A stretch of DNA of 64,000 bases from Rhizobiales bacterium GAS188 (GCA_900104855.1 FNSS01000001.1:992001-1056000), one strand, 5' to 3'; numbered from the stretch's first letter, positions 45,192 through 55,907 are shown. The notes: a model not told the origin generated them from the sequence alone. Translations and numbers: made by a program.

Positions 45192-46286
45192 ATGTTAGGC
45201 TATATCGCTCGACGCATCCTGTTGATGATCCCAACGCTCTTCGGGATCATGCTGATCGCCTTCACCATCGTGCAATTCGCCCCAGGCGGTCCGGTCGAGC
45301 GCATCCTCGCTCAGCTCCAGGGCAATGATTCTGGCGCTTCGCGTCTTTCGGGTGGCGGCAGCGATTTCGCAGGCGCCGCTCGCGGCCAGGCCACCGGCCC
45401 ATCGAGCTATCGCGGCGCGCAGGGCATCGATCCCGAATTCGTGGCGCAGCTGAACAAGCAATTCGGTTTCGACAAGCCGGCGCACGAGCGCTTCGCGAAG
45501 ATGCTCTACGACTATCTGCGCTTCGATTTCGGCAAGAGCTATTTCCGCGACACGTCGGTGCTGCAGCTGATCAAGGAAAAACTGCCGGTCTCGATGACGC
45601 TGGGATTGTGGATGCTGGTCCTGACCTATGGCATCTCGGTCCCGCTCGGCGTCGCGAAGGCCGTGCGCGACGGTACGCCCTTCGACACCTGGACCTCGGC
45701 CGTGGTCATCATCGGCTATGCGATACCGGGCTTCCTGTTCGCCATCCTCTTGATCGTGCTGCTCGCCGGCGGCTCCTTTTTTCAGATCTTCCCGCTGCGC
45801 GGCCTCACTTCGGAGAATTTCGCCGACCTCTCCTGGCCGCAGAAGGTTCTCGACTATCTGTGGCACATCGTCTTGCCGATCACCTCGATGGCGCTCGGCG
45901 CCTTCGCCACCACGACCTTGCTGGTCAAGAACTCCTTCCTCGACGAGATCCGCAAGCAATATGTGCTCACCGCCCGCATGAAGGGGCTGACACAACGTCG
46001 CGTGCTTTATGGCCATGTGTTCCGCAACGCCATGCTGATCGTCATCGCGGGCTTCCCGGGCGCGGTGGTGCATGCCTTCTTCGCCGGCGCTCTCCTCATC
46101 GAGACCATCTTTTCGCTCGATGGGCTCGGCCTTCTCTCCTATGAATCGGTCGTCAACCGCGACTATCCGGTGGTGTTCGCCAATCTCTTCATCTTCTCGC
46201 TCGTCAGCCTGATCGTCGGCCTGATCTCGGATTTGACCTATACCTGGGTCGATCCGCGCATCGACTTCGAGACGCGGGAGACGTGA
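45192..46286 (+). CDS. Peptide ABC transporter permease, YejB-like
   Basis: Inner-membrane permease 1, 364 aa. N-terminal IARRILLMIPTLFGIMLIAFTIVQFAPGGPVE is the OppB-type start; a soluble insertion of about 60 residues (GASRLSGGGSDFAG, IDPEFVAQLNKQFGFDKP) follows, characteristic of YejB. The EAA-type coupling loop is near YVLTARMKGLTQRRVLYGHVFRNA. It overlaps nothing; 40 bp after the binding-protein gene. Confidence 0.94.
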   Translation: MLGYIARRILLMIPTLFGIMLIAFTIVQFAPGGPVERILAQLQGNDSGASRLSGGGSDFAGAARGQATGPSSYRGAQGIDPEFVAQLNKQFGFDKPAHERFAKMLYDYLRFDFGKSYFRDTSVLQLIKEKLPVSMTLGLWMLVLTYGISVPLGVAKAVRDGTPFDTWTSAVVIIGYAIPGFLFAILLIVLLAGGSFFQIFPLRGLTSENFADLSWPQKVLDYLWHIVLPITSMALGAFATTTLLVKNSFLDEIRKQYVLTARMKGLTQRRVLYGHVFRNAMLIVIAGFPGAVVHAFFAGALLIETIFSLDGLGLLSYESVVNRDYPVVFANLFIFSLVSLIVGLISDLTYTWVDPRIDFETRET

Positions 46287-46290
46287 GGTT

Positions 46291-47514
46291 ATGTCGAGCT
46301 CACCCTCTCACCCGACCACACTTCCTTCGGCCCCCCTTTCTCGTGAAGTCACGGGAGCGGAAACAGCCCCGGTGGCACCGCTCGAGCCGTCGGGCGGCAT
46401 CTTGCGGCTCTCTCCGATCAATACACGCCGCCTCGCCAATTTCCGCGCCAACCGGCGGGGCTACTGGTCGCTCTGGATCTTCCTCGCGATCTTCATCGTC
46501 ACGCTTTTTGCCGAGCTCATCGCCAATGACCGGCCGATCATCGTGAGCTACAAGGGCGAGCTCCTCTATCCGATCGTCGTCGATTATCCCGAAGAGAAGT
46601 TCGGCGGCTTCCTGCCGGTGACCGATTATCGCGACCCGGTGATCATCAAGGAGATCGCGGCGAATGGCCGGGCCCTTTGGCCGCTGATCCGCTTCTCCTA
46701 CGACACCCATAATCTCGACTTGCCGACGCCAGCGCCTGCAGCACCGACCTGGATGCTGGCCGATGCCCAATGCCAGAAGCTCGCGGCCAGAATGGACCGC
46801 AACCAGGGGCGCGACCCGGCGACGCTCGGCTGCCGCGACATCGAATGGAACTGGCTCGGCACCGACGATCAGGGCCGCGACGTGGTGGCGCGCCTGATCT
46901 ACGGCTTTCGCCTCGCGGTGCTGTTCGGCCTGGTGCTCGCCATCGCCTCTTCGGTCATCGGGGTCGCGGCCGGCGCGCTGCAAGGCTATTTCGGCGGCTG
47001 GACGGACCTCTTGTTCCAGCGCTTCATCGATATCTGGACCTCGGTGCCGCAGCTCTATTTGCTGATCATCATCTCGTCCTTCATCGCGCCCAATGTCTTC
47101 GTGCTGCTCGGCATCCTGCTGCTGTTCTCCTGGGTGTCGCTGGTCGGCGTGGTGCGGGCCGAGTTCCTGCGGGCGCGCAACTTCGAATATGTGCGGGCCG
47201 CGCGCGCGCTCGGCCTGAGCAACCTCAAGATCATGTGGAAGCATGTGCTCCCGAACGCCATGGTCGCGACCTTGACCTTCCTGCCCTTCATCCTCAACGG
47301 CTCGATCTCGACCCTGACCTCGCTCGACTTCCTGGGCTTCGGCCTGCCGCCGGGCTCCCCATCGCTCGGCGAGCTCCTGAACCAGGGCAAGTCCAACCTG
47401 CAGGCGCCCTGGCTCGGCCTGTCGGGCTTCATCGTCATCGCGGTGATGCTGTCGCTCCTGATCTTCATCGGCGAGGCGGTGCGCGACGCCTTCGATCCGC
47501 GCAAGGGCGTGTAG
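46291..47514 (+). CDS. Peptide ABC transporter permease, YejE-like
   Basis: Inner-membrane permease 2, 407 aa. LSPINTRRLANFRANRRGYWSLWIF is the usual YejE N-terminus. A periplasmic insertion (GGFLPVTDYRDPVI, FSYDTHNLDLPTPAPAAP) precedes the DppC-type domain with DDQGRDVVARLIYGFR, and the coupling loop is YVRAARALGLSNLKIMWKHVLPNA. It starts 4 bp after yejB and ends 4 bp before the PIN-domain gene. Confidence 0.94.
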   Translation: MSSSPSHPTTLPSAPLSREVTGAETAPVAPLEPSGGILRLSPINTRRLANFRANRRGYWSLWIFLAIFIVTLFAELIANDRPIIVSYKGELLYPIVVDYPEEKFGGFLPVTDYRDPVIIKEIAANGRALWPLIRFSYDTHNLDLPTPAPAAPTWMLADAQCQKLAARMDRNQGRDPATLGCRDIEWNWLGTDDQGRDVVARLIYGFRLAVLFGLVLAIASSVIGVAAGALQGYFGGWTDLLFQRFIDIWTSVPQLYLLIIISSFIAPNVFVLLGILLLFSWVSLVGVVRAEFLRARNFEYVRAARALGLSNLKIMWKHVLPNAMVATLTFLPFILNGSISTLTSLDFLGFGLPPGSPSLGELLNQGKSNLQAPWLGLSGFIVIAVMLSLLIFIGEAVRDAFDPRKGV

Positions 47515-47518
47515 GCGG

Positions 47519-48015
47519 ATGCGCCGTGCGCCATCCCCGATCGCCGGCGGGCCGAGCTCCGTGGCCTTGCGGCCTGCTCTACGCGTCTATGTGGACACCA
47601 ATGTGCTGATCCGCGGAATGGAGCGCACCGATGCCGGCGCCGGCGAAGCTGCACGGCTCACCGGGCTCGCCGAGCTCGGCAAGCTTCGCCTCGTGACCAG
47701 CGAGCTGACCTTGAGCGAGCTCCTGGTCGGCCCGATCGGCCGGCGCGATCACTTGCTCGAGACGGCCTATCTCGACTTGCTGACCTTGGAGCTTCTCATC
47801 GAGCTCGTTCCGGTGAGCCGCGAGGTCCTGATCGAGGCCGCCCATATCCGGGCTCGGTCGGCGGCGCCGCTCGCCGATTGCCTGCATGTGGCGACCGCGC
47901 GGCTTGCCGGCTGCGGCCTGATCGTCTCCTATGACCGGCGCCTGCGCGAGCTCTCCGATCTCGAAGTGACCGAACCTTCGGATGCATTGTTCGCGAGGCT
48001 CGAGGGGGAACCGTC

Positions 48016-48019
<4 letters not shown>
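47519..48019 (+). CDS. PIN-domain protein (VapC-like) inside the peptide importer operon
   Basis: 166 aa. Four acidic positions of the PIN nuclease site are present: Asp26 in VYVDTNVLI, Glu67 in SELTLSELL, Asp120 in PLADCLHVA and Asp139 in SYDRRLREL. An N-terminal extension of about 20 residues (Pro/Ser-rich) is not part of the fold. It starts 4 bp after the yejE stop and its stop overlaps the yejF-like ATG (ATGA), so it is translated with the transporter. No antitoxin-sized gene is next to it, unlike VapBC pairs. It could be an RNase with an unlinked partner, or a domesticated single gene. Confidence 0.85.
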
Positions 48020-49644
<1,625 letters not shown>

Positions 49645-49954
49645 GGCGGAGGCGACCGATCGCGGCGCGCGAGTCGTGGAGAGTCAATACATCGAAGGAT
49701 TTTTACAGTCGATCGCGTTGACAGTTGCTGGAATTTCCGAAAAAATACGTATCCCTTGGATAGAGTCGAGAATTGTGCCTCGCGCGCTCTGAGGCGAGTC
49801 GCGCCGATTTTCCTCGGATCCTTTCCACTTCTTGAGAAACGATCACGTTCCTGATCCCGGGAAGGCATCGATCCTATGCGACGACGGATCGGCGCCTCAC
49901 GATCCACGCCTCGACTTTCCATGAACCCCCCCACCAGCCAAAGGAGCACTGCAC
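49645..49954. other. 310-bp AT-richer spacer at the entry to the island
   Basis: No supported gene. A perfect TTGACA at 49718-49723 is followed 18 bp on by AAAATA, a weak promoter candidate that would drive the terminase-like gene with a leader of about 200 nt. Local GC is clearly below that of the flanking operon. The minus-strand frame through it (49575-49949) shows no conserved features. Confidence 0.45.
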
Positions 49955-50461
49955 ATGCCAGCCCTCAAGAACCACAGATATGAGCGCTTCGCGCAGGAGC
50001 GTGCGCGCGGCAAGACCCTGACGGATGCCTGGGAGCGCGCCGGCGGCACTCGCGGCCACCGCTACGCCTCGAGGCTGAGCCGGCGCCCCGACATCATCCA
50101 GCGCGTCGAGGAGATCAAATCCGGCGCGGTCGAGCGCGCGGCCGGAGCGCTCGCCATCGACAGGCAATGGGTGATCCAGCGCCTGGTCGAGAATGTCGAG
50201 CGCGCCATGCAGCTCGAGCCTGTGATGAGAGGCGGCATTGCGACTGGCGAATACCGCTACCATGCCGGCGCCGCACTGCGCGCGCTCGAGCTTATCGGCA
50301 AGGAGCTCGGCATGTTCGTCGAGCGCAGCGAGACCAGGGCGGTCACGCACGTGATCAGCGACGAGCCGCTCACGCCGGAGGAGTGGAAGAAACGCTATGT
50401 GCGCCCTGACGAGCCGGCGGAGCCTGCTGCGCCGCCATTGCCGGTCAAGAAGGTGCATTGA
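49955..50461 (+). CDS. Phage terminase small subunit-like protein (orphan)
   Basis: 168 aa. The first 60 residues resemble the DNA-binding helix-turn-helix part of terminase small subunits: HRYERFAQERARGKTLTDAWERAGG (KQ-x-F-x-x-E-Y-like, then A-G), a short link, and RLSRRPDIIQRVEEIK where those proteins have R-LLKNPKV-RIEELK. A helical middle and a Pro-rich tail ending PLPVKKVH follow. No large terminase, portal or other phage gene is present. The family assignment is by pattern and moderate. It may be a phage remnant or a co-opted regulator. Confidence 0.6.
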   Translation: MPALKNHRYERFAQERARGKTLTDAWERAGGTRGHRYASRLSRRPDIIQRVEEIKSGAVERAAGALAIDRQWVIQRLVENVERAMQLEPVMRGGIATGEYRYHAGAALRALELIGKELGMFVERSETRAVTHVISDEPLTPEEWKKRYVRPDEPAEPAAPPLPVKKVH

Positions 50462-50480
50462 GGAAGGCGGCATAATGAAG

Positions 50481-50787
50481 GCGTAGCGCTTGTGCGCTTT
50501 CCTTCTCCCGCTCTTGGGCGGGAGAAGGTGCCCGAACGCAGTGAGGGCGGATGAGGGACGCCGGTGAAGCGCTCGACCCCCTCTCCCGCCTCAGCGAAGC
50601 GAAACCGGATGAGGGTGATTTCTACGACAGGAATCACTCATTGAAGCGCCCCAGAGCACATGAGCATTCAATCTCCGAGGTGACCGCCAGCTCACCCTCA
50701 TCCGCCCTCACTACGCAGAGTCTTTCTGTTCAAGATTTGCACCTTCTCCCGCGCGAAGGGCGCGGGAGAAGGAGGCGCGTGCTGCGC
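50481..50787. repeat. Composite palindromic intergenic repeat, copy 1
   Basis: A 300-bp element with a nested inverted structure. Outer arms GTGAGGGCGGATGAGGG (50541-50557) and its exact complement (50695-50711). A hairpin at the left (50501-50528, 11-bp stem CCTTCTCCCGC, 6-nt loop) and at the right (50742-50772, 13-bp stem CCTTCTCCCGCGC, 5-nt loop). It is a REP/BIME-like repeat, recurring at 61806-62093. The truncated hydrolase gene follows directly. Confidence 0.85.
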
Positions 50788-50798
50788 CACCGGACAGC

Positions 50799-51104
50799 TT
50801 ACGCGACGTGAGGCTCAACGGCTGGCGGCGCCAGGAAGAAGCAGGCACGAGGCTTGATCTGGAGATCAGCGGCGACGGCGCGGATCAGCACGCAGCCGAG
50901 CGAATGGCCGATCGCGACGAAATTGCCGTCGCTCAGGCGCATCTCGATGAATCGGCGTAACCGCGTTCGGCACCTCTCCCATCCCTCTAAAGCCGCGCTA
51001 TAGCCGAAGAGAGCAGGCTCGATGCCCTTGGCCCGAAGTCGCCTGGCGAGCAGCAGCATCGACAATGGCGTCCGCCCCATGCCGTGGACGAGGATTGCCT
51101 GCAT
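50799..51104 (-). pseudogene. 5' half of an alpha/beta-hydrolase gene (C-terminus lost)
   Basis: Encodes 101 aa: the oxyanion strand ILVHGMGRTPLSM, then RLRRFIE, nucleophile elbow GHSLG (Ser68) and FFLAPP, after which the frame runs into the neighbouring repeat and ends (AVEPHVA). The acid and His of the triad are missing, so it cannot be active as it stands. The bases 50823-50974 match 62511-62662 at 147 of 152 positions, where the other half of the same gene lies. Confidence 0.8.
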
Positions 51105-51158
51105 GTCGTGTCGTCCTTATCGAGACGCGCCCATGTGCACAGAGCAAAAGAGCCCCCC

Positions 51159-51182
51159 ACCCGTACCCTAACCCGTACCCTC
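51159..51182. repeat. 12-bp tandem repeat (x2)
   Basis: ACCCGTACCCTA and ACCCGTACCCTC back to back in the short spacer between the hydrolase fragment and the FkbM gene. Confidence 0.7.
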
Positions 51183-51244
51183 CCCACCATTACGCGGCTC
51201 TCGCATGTGCCGAATCCACGCCGCTGCAACGGCTGCGCCCACCG

Positions 51245-52099
51245 TCAGGGCTCAGGAAAAAGGGAGAGACTCGTTCTGTTGCGGCTGATTTCCGGCAGTA
51301 CGATCGAACGATCATGGACCGCGAACGATGCGACGATGAGGCCGTCTCCGCTAAACGATTCCTGAACGCTGTGCTCCGCGAGAACGAAGCCGCCGAGCGT
51401 TTCGATCATGGCGATACAGTCCTCATGGGTTGTCGCCGAACCGGAGATCAGCCGATGGTGGCTGGAAACGACGACGAAGCGTGGACGAGCGGAAGTCCCG
51501 CTCATTGAACAAAGAAAAGGCAGCTCTGCGCCTTGGGCGTCGATATGCAGAATCTCGATCGGATGATCAGCCATGAGCCGCGCCGCCCCCGCCATGTTCA
51601 CGGTCGGCAGCTCGCGGTCCAGGCCCGCCGTCTCGCAGCGCATCGTCGTCAGTCCGCCGTCTGCGTCGCCCACCCATGCTTCGACGAAGGTGACGCGATC
51701 CTCCATGCCGTTCAACGCGGCGTTGCGGCGGCCGACGGCCATGTTGGCCGGATCGGGCTCGACGCATAGCGCCCGTGAGCCTGGAATTTCATGCAGGAAC
51801 CAAAGGCTGTAATAAGCCCAGAAGGAGCCAAGTTCGACGAACAGCGAGCCATGCCGAGCGTAGCGCAGCAATTCGGCGAACAGCCTTTCTTCCTGTGGTT
51901 CGTGATGTCCCCGCAACGCGCGGATGATATGGGCCATCCAGTCCCCGTAATAGCCACCAGCAGTCACCCGCAGCCCGTTATGCATGATCTGCGTCGGGCC
52001 GCCCTCGCCGGGAAGGATCCGGCCGGCGTCGGCAACCTTCATGAGCGGGTCGCAATCGCCGCAGCCGATCGTCATCATTACGCGCGCGAGCTCATCCAT
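51245..52099 (-). CDS. FkbM-family SAM-dependent methyltransferase
   Basis: 284 aa. A short N-terminal part leads to the Rossmann SAM loop SLFVELGSFWAYYSLWF (E-x-G in place of D-x-G), then ALCVEPDPANMAVGRRNAALNG (acidic residue after strand 2, typical FkbM EP-P-N) and ILHIDAQGAELPFL (FkbM IDxxGxE). FkbM-type enzymes O-methylate sugars or polyketides, commonly in glycan clusters. It is the last gene of the minus-strand run glycosyltransferase-FkbM-FkbM; 60 bp separate it from the previous gene. Confidence 0.88.
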   Translation of the reverse strand: MDELARVMMTIGCGDCDPLMKVADAGRILPGEGGPTQIMHNGLRVTAGGYYGDWMAHIIRALRGHHEPQEERLFAELLRYARHGSLFVELGSFWAYYSLWFLHEIPGSRALCVEPDPANMAVGRRNAALNGMEDRVTFVEAWVGDADGGLTTMRCETAGLDRELPTVNMAGAARLMADHPIEILHIDAQGAELPFLCSMSGTSARPRFVVVSSHHRLISGSATTHEDCIAMIETLGGFVLAEHSVQESFSGDGLIVASFAVHDRSIVLPEISRNRTSLSLFPEP

Positions 52100-52159
52100 G
52101 TGGTGCCCTCCGGTTGAGTGAGAAACGTCCCCGTCACGCCAAGCTCGGGAGCTTGCCCC

Positions 52160-53500
52160 TCAGCGCCGTCGGAGGATGCGCCCAAGTGCGCGGACAGGCT
52201 CAGACACACGCCATGACGTCGATGTGCGCATCGCATGTAGCTCCACATGCGCAGCGGCAAGCTCTGCAAGCGCGGTGGCAGATTCCGCATGGGCTTGGCT
52301 CAGCAGTTCTCGGAAATGATTGCTCGTCGCCCGAGCTTCGGCGACTTCCTGCCGCGCCGCTATCAAATCGTGCTGCACCTGGGACAAGGCTTTGCCATGC
52401 CTCTTCAGATCAGTGTTTATATCCGCCAAGCTCGCACCTAGGCGCGCATTGTCCGCTTCGAGAAGCCGTATAGCGGCCGTTACACACACCTCATCCCCCA
52501 CAGCTGATTCTCCCATGTTCGCGAGTGATTGACGCAGATGCCCGAGAATTCTCTTCATATCAAAATCAGCGTTTCCGCAACGCACCGATTCCGCGATAAT
52601 GTCCGTAAGCAGGGATAGTCCACGGGCGCGCGCCGCTGCGACTGTCTCCAGCTGGCGAATCCGTCCATCACGCGCTTCGGTCGCCTGCCGCCACTCCGCC
52701 ATTCGGGCTTCCGCGTCGGTCTCCAGCTCGCGAATCCGTCCATCACGCGCTTCGGTCGCCTGCCGCCGCTCCGCCAACTGGGCTTCCGCCTCAATCGTCC
52801 TGCGCGCAACATAGCGGTCAAAGACATTCGGCGGCGCATCGAAAGCCCCGTTCGGGGGCTCGAATTCCGGAGCGAGGTACCAGTCGTTCAGGCCATCGAA
52901 CCAGGCATGGCGCCACCCCACGTCAGTCAGAAGGGCGCGGCAACCATCCTGCCGGCGGATCGGCGTCTCAGGCACGGTCGCCTCGATCATCACGACGTGC
53001 GGCCGGAAGCGCAGCCAATCGTTTCCGGCCAGGACCGCCTGCTCCAGTCCTTCCACGTCAATCTTCAGGAACCCGAAGGTAGGCGGCGCATTGTTCTCGG
53101 CCAACACCTGCGCCAGCGTCAGTACCGACACTGTCCGAGGTTTCACACGATGCCCCGCCGCCTCCGCACGCGCCGCATTGTGTTTGTCAAGCGTACTGAG
53201 ACCGGTGCCCTCAACCTCGAAGAAGGTCAGTTCTCCCGGCGCATCCGATAACGCGACCCCAAGATTGACATCGTCGGGCCGCTCCCGCCGCAGTTCGGCC
53301 AGGAACTCCTCTTGAGGCTCAATATTGATGCCGCGCCAGCCACGGTCCCGCAGCGCCTTGGTGTCGCTTTCCCAGATCGGGTGGGCGGCCCCGACATCCA
53401 CATAAAAGCCCGGCTCCGTCCCCGGAAACAGGCGGCGCAGAAGCACGTCTTCCGCATTGGCGCTGTAGGAGACGAATTCGGAAGCTGTCTCCGTCGTCAT
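52160..53500 (-). CDS. FkbM-family methyltransferase with C-terminal coiled coil
   Basis: 446 aa. Residues about 1-235 are an FkbM methyltransferase: FVSYSANAEDVLL, FYVDVGAAHPIWESDT, GINIEPQEEFLAEL, FLKIDVEGLEQAVLAGNDW. Residues 236-430 are Glu/Arg/Ala-rich coiled coil, ending in the STSWRVSEPVRALGR motif common at the end of glycan-assembly proteins. A 25-residue unit (A-E-x-x-x-A-E-x-RQATEARDGRIR-LET) is duplicated in tandem. The start overlaps the glycosyltransferase stop (ATGA), indicating coupled translation. The coiled coil may dock the enzyme to a partner or set chain length. Confidence 0.87.
   Translation of the reverse strand: MTTETASEFVSYSANAEDVLLRRLFPGTEPGFYVDVGAAHPIWESDTKALRDRGWRGINIEPQEEFLAELRRERPDDVNLGVALSDAPGELTFFEVEGTGLSTLDKHNAARAEAAGHRVKPRTVSVLTLAQVLAENNAPPTFGFLKIDVEGLEQAVLAGNDWLRFRPHVVMIEATVPETPIRRQDGCRALLTDVGWRHAWFDGLNDWYLAPEFEPPNGAFDAPPNVFDRYVARRTIEAEAQLAERRQATEARDGRIRELETDAEARMAEWRQATEARDGRIRQLETVAAARARGLSLLTDIIAESVRCGNADFDMKRILGHLRQSLANMGESAVGDEVCVTAAIRLLEADNARLGASLADINTDLKRHGKALSQVQHDLIAARQEVAEARATSNHFRELLSQAHAESATALAELAAAHVELHAMRTSTSWRVSEPVRALGRILRRR
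52644..52793 (-). repeat. 75-bp in-frame tandem duplication
   Basis: Two adjacent 75-bp units (52644-52718 and 52719-52793) with only a few differences encode the duplicated 25-aa segment of the coiled coil. 75 bp keeps the frame and is close to a multiple of heptads plus stutter, so the coil can be extended without disruption. Confidence 0.85.
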
Positions 53501-55866
53501 ATCAGCCCTATTGCTTCTAGCCGCGCAGCTTGCCTCGCCGCGACGGCTGCTGCGCCGTGGGACGCTTCCAGCCACTGACGTGCGTTGTCTACACGCCGCG
53601 CTGCTTCATCCGGCCGCTCGAATACTTCGTGCAACGACCAGGCGGCATGGTCGACATCGGCATCCGCCCAGACCTGCCCCTCCCAGAAAGGATAGGCATC
53701 CTTGGGTACCGGGATCAGCCGGCAATCGACGGGAAAACCGGTTTCGGGTGTCAGCAGATCGGTCGATCCGCCGTAATCGGTTGCGACGACCGGCACGCCG
53801 TAGGCCATGGCTTCCGCCACCAGCAGTCCCAGCCCTTCCCCGCGATGCAGTGACAGCACGCAAGCCGCGCCAGCGACCAGGGTCAGCGTGTCCAGGCGGT
53901 TTAGGGTGCAATCGAATAGGACGACGTCCTCATCCTCGGCAATCGCGTCGCGCAAGGCCTGGTTGCCGCCCAGATGGGCGGAATTCTGCGACTTGATGAT
54001 CAGCGCCGGCCGGTCGGCAGCGGGCAGATTCCCGAAGGCAGCGCGGAAGGCGCGCACGGCAGCGAGGGGATTCTTGCGTTCGGCGAAGGATAGGAAATCG
54101 AAGGCGAAGAGCACGTAGGGACGGCCGGGCGGTATCGGAGCGATGTGACGGGGCGATGTGAGTGTGGGGAAGGACAGCGCCACGGGAATGTGCACCACGG
54201 GCAGGTTAATCGAAGCCGCCAGTCCGGCCTGGATGAAACGTGTCGGCGCCCAGATCTCGTCCACATGATGGAGGGCCTCAAGATAAGGTGTTGGGAAACG
54301 CGACAATTCCCAGAAGGGAATACAGGCCCGATACGCATGTCGCGGCAGACGCGCTCGTGTGGTTTCGACGACATGTGGAAGCTGATCAGCGTTGATGCTG
54401 AAGACGACCAGCCGCCCAGTTCCTGATTGGTCATCGCGGAGCAGGTTGGCCTCGACACTCCGGTCATCTCGCCGCGACGCGACGCCGAGCTGTACGTCGA
54501 GCCCTTCCGCGCGCCCAACAACGCGCGATAAGCTGGCAAGCTGTAGCCGCCCGACCTCGCCAACTCCACTTTCTGCTCGCAAATATCCAATTACCGTCGC
54601 GTCAGCCCGGCTCGGATCCGGCGCGAGAAAGGTGGCCGTACTGCTGACCGGGCGCAGGCCAGCAGCGACGGCCTGCGGTTCAAGCAGTCGGCGATCCAGC
54701 CCGATGTCCAAACCATGCCGGACCCACCAGCGCGTATAACCTTCCGCCCCCGATGAATCGGCAATGTTAAACGCATGCTGCAGCCATGAGTAATGCGACT
54801 GTACGTAGCGCATTATCATACTGGGCACGGCGCTGCCGAGGCCCGCCACGGCGCCGGGCGCCGGGAGGTGCATCCAGGCCTCGTAGGAATTGAAGGGATC
54901 ACCGGCCCAGGCGGCATGATTTTCGCGGAACATCCGCCGCGCCACCGTCGGGATGGGCACCCCGGAGGCGAAGCGCCCATAGCTGTAAGTACCGGCCGGT
55001 ATCTTGCCATGGCCTGCCGCGATCAGCCGCTCCGCATAGCCCGCCAGAAAGTCCACGAGAGGACCCGGCATGCGGCCGTCCCGAAACAGCTCCGTATGCT
55101 TGCTGATGCGGCCGCTGTCGCGAGGGTCGAAGCCGCTGTAGTGGAAGAACCCCAAAGGCTGGCCATCGACCAACGGACCCTCGGGCGCATTTGGAATGAA
55201 GCGCCGCTGCGCGAGGTTCCAGTACGCGACGTTCAGCCCCGGATCATGCAGGACGCGCGCGCCCGGCGCGAAGCCCGGCACCAGATCCATGAATCTTTGG
55301 TCGACAAAGATTCCGTTTGGCTGATCGTTGACGCATTGCCAACGAAGCCGGCGCGCCCACCAGGCCAAAACCTTCAGGGCTTCCGGCGCCGCGCTGACGC
55401 CGACGAAGCCGAGATTGTAGATGCCCGCTTGCATGATGGTAATGTCGTTAGGCGACTCCTCCTGCTCCGCCGGAGACAGGAGATGCGGGGTCAGGACGAA
55501 AGAAGCGCCGTCCGCCAGGGCGTTGATAACGGTCGGGATGGCGCCGAACAGCTCAATATCCGGGTCGAAATACAGGCAGTGCGTGTAGCCGCAGTCCTGC
55601 AGCAGACGCTGAAAGGCGAAGGGCTTTATTGCCGTGTTGAGTTCCATGACGTCATAGCGGAAAACGAAATTCCGGAAGTCCGGGATGTCCAGCTCGCTGC
55701 CGGAAATGACCTCGCAGCCCTCCGGATAGACGACGAAGTCATGGCGCTCATCGGCAAGAATAAGGAAGCGATCGGCGCCGGGAAGGTGCTGCTGAACGGT
55801 ATCGAGCAGCAGGCGGGCATGAGGCACATAATTATTCGAGCATATCGTGAAAACCGCAAGACGCAT
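53497..55866 (-). CDS. Bipartite glycosyltransferase (GT-A-like N-terminus, GT4-like C-terminus)
   Basis: 789 aa. Residues 1-260 look like a GT-A fold (GT8-like): MRLAVFTICSNNYVPHARLL, FLILADER, and a DPD motif in CLYFDPDIELFG, metal/nucleotide-sugar binding. Residues about 480-780 are GT-B/GT4: EIWAPTRFIQAGL, YVLFAFDFLSFAERKNPLAAVRAF, VLSLHRGEGLGLLVAEAMAYGVPVVATDYGGSTDLL with the GT4 EGLGL-E signature. Two transferases on one chain could add two sugars in succession. ATG at 55866 begins the conserved strand. First gene of the island's minus-strand operon, 41 bp from the inserted IS. Confidence 0.85.
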   Translation of the reverse strand: MRLAVFTICSNNYVPHARLLLDTVQQHLPGADRFLILADERHDFVVYPEGCEVISGSELDIPDFRNFVFRYDVMELNTAIKPFAFQRLLQDCGYTHCLYFDPDIELFGAIPTVINALADGASFVLTPHLLSPAEQEESPNDITIMQAGIYNLGFVGVSAAPEALKVLAWWARRLRWQCVNDQPNGIFVDQRFMDLVPGFAPGARVLHDPGLNVAYWNLAQRRFIPNAPEGPLVDGQPLGFFHYSGFDPRDSGRISKHTELFRDGRMPGPLVDFLAGYAERLIAAGHGKIPAGTYSYGRFASGVPIPTVARRMFRENHAAWAGDPFNSYEAWMHLPAPGAVAGLGSAVPSMIMRYVQSHYSWLQHAFNIADSSGAEGYTRWWVRHGLDIGLDRRLLEPQAVAAGLRPVSSTATFLAPDPSRADATVIGYLRAESGVGEVGRLQLASLSRVVGRAEGLDVQLGVASRRDDRSVEANLLRDDQSGTGRLVVFSINADQLPHVVETTRARLPRHAYRACIPFWELSRFPTPYLEALHHVDEIWAPTRFIQAGLAASINLPVVHIPVALSFPTLTSPRHIAPIPPGRPYVLFAFDFLSFAERKNPLAAVRAFRAAFGNLPAADRPALIIKSQNSAHLGGNQALRDAIAEDEDVVLFDCTLNRLDTLTLVAGAACVLSLHRGEGLGLLVAEAMAYGVPVVATDYGGSTDLLTPETGFPVDCRLIPVPKDAYPFWEGQVWADADVDHAAWSLHEVFERPDEAARRVDNARQWLEASHGAAAVAARQAARLEAIGLI

Positions 55867-55907
55867 GGCGACCTTTCCAATGACAGTCGCAATTACATTA
55901 TCCCTTA

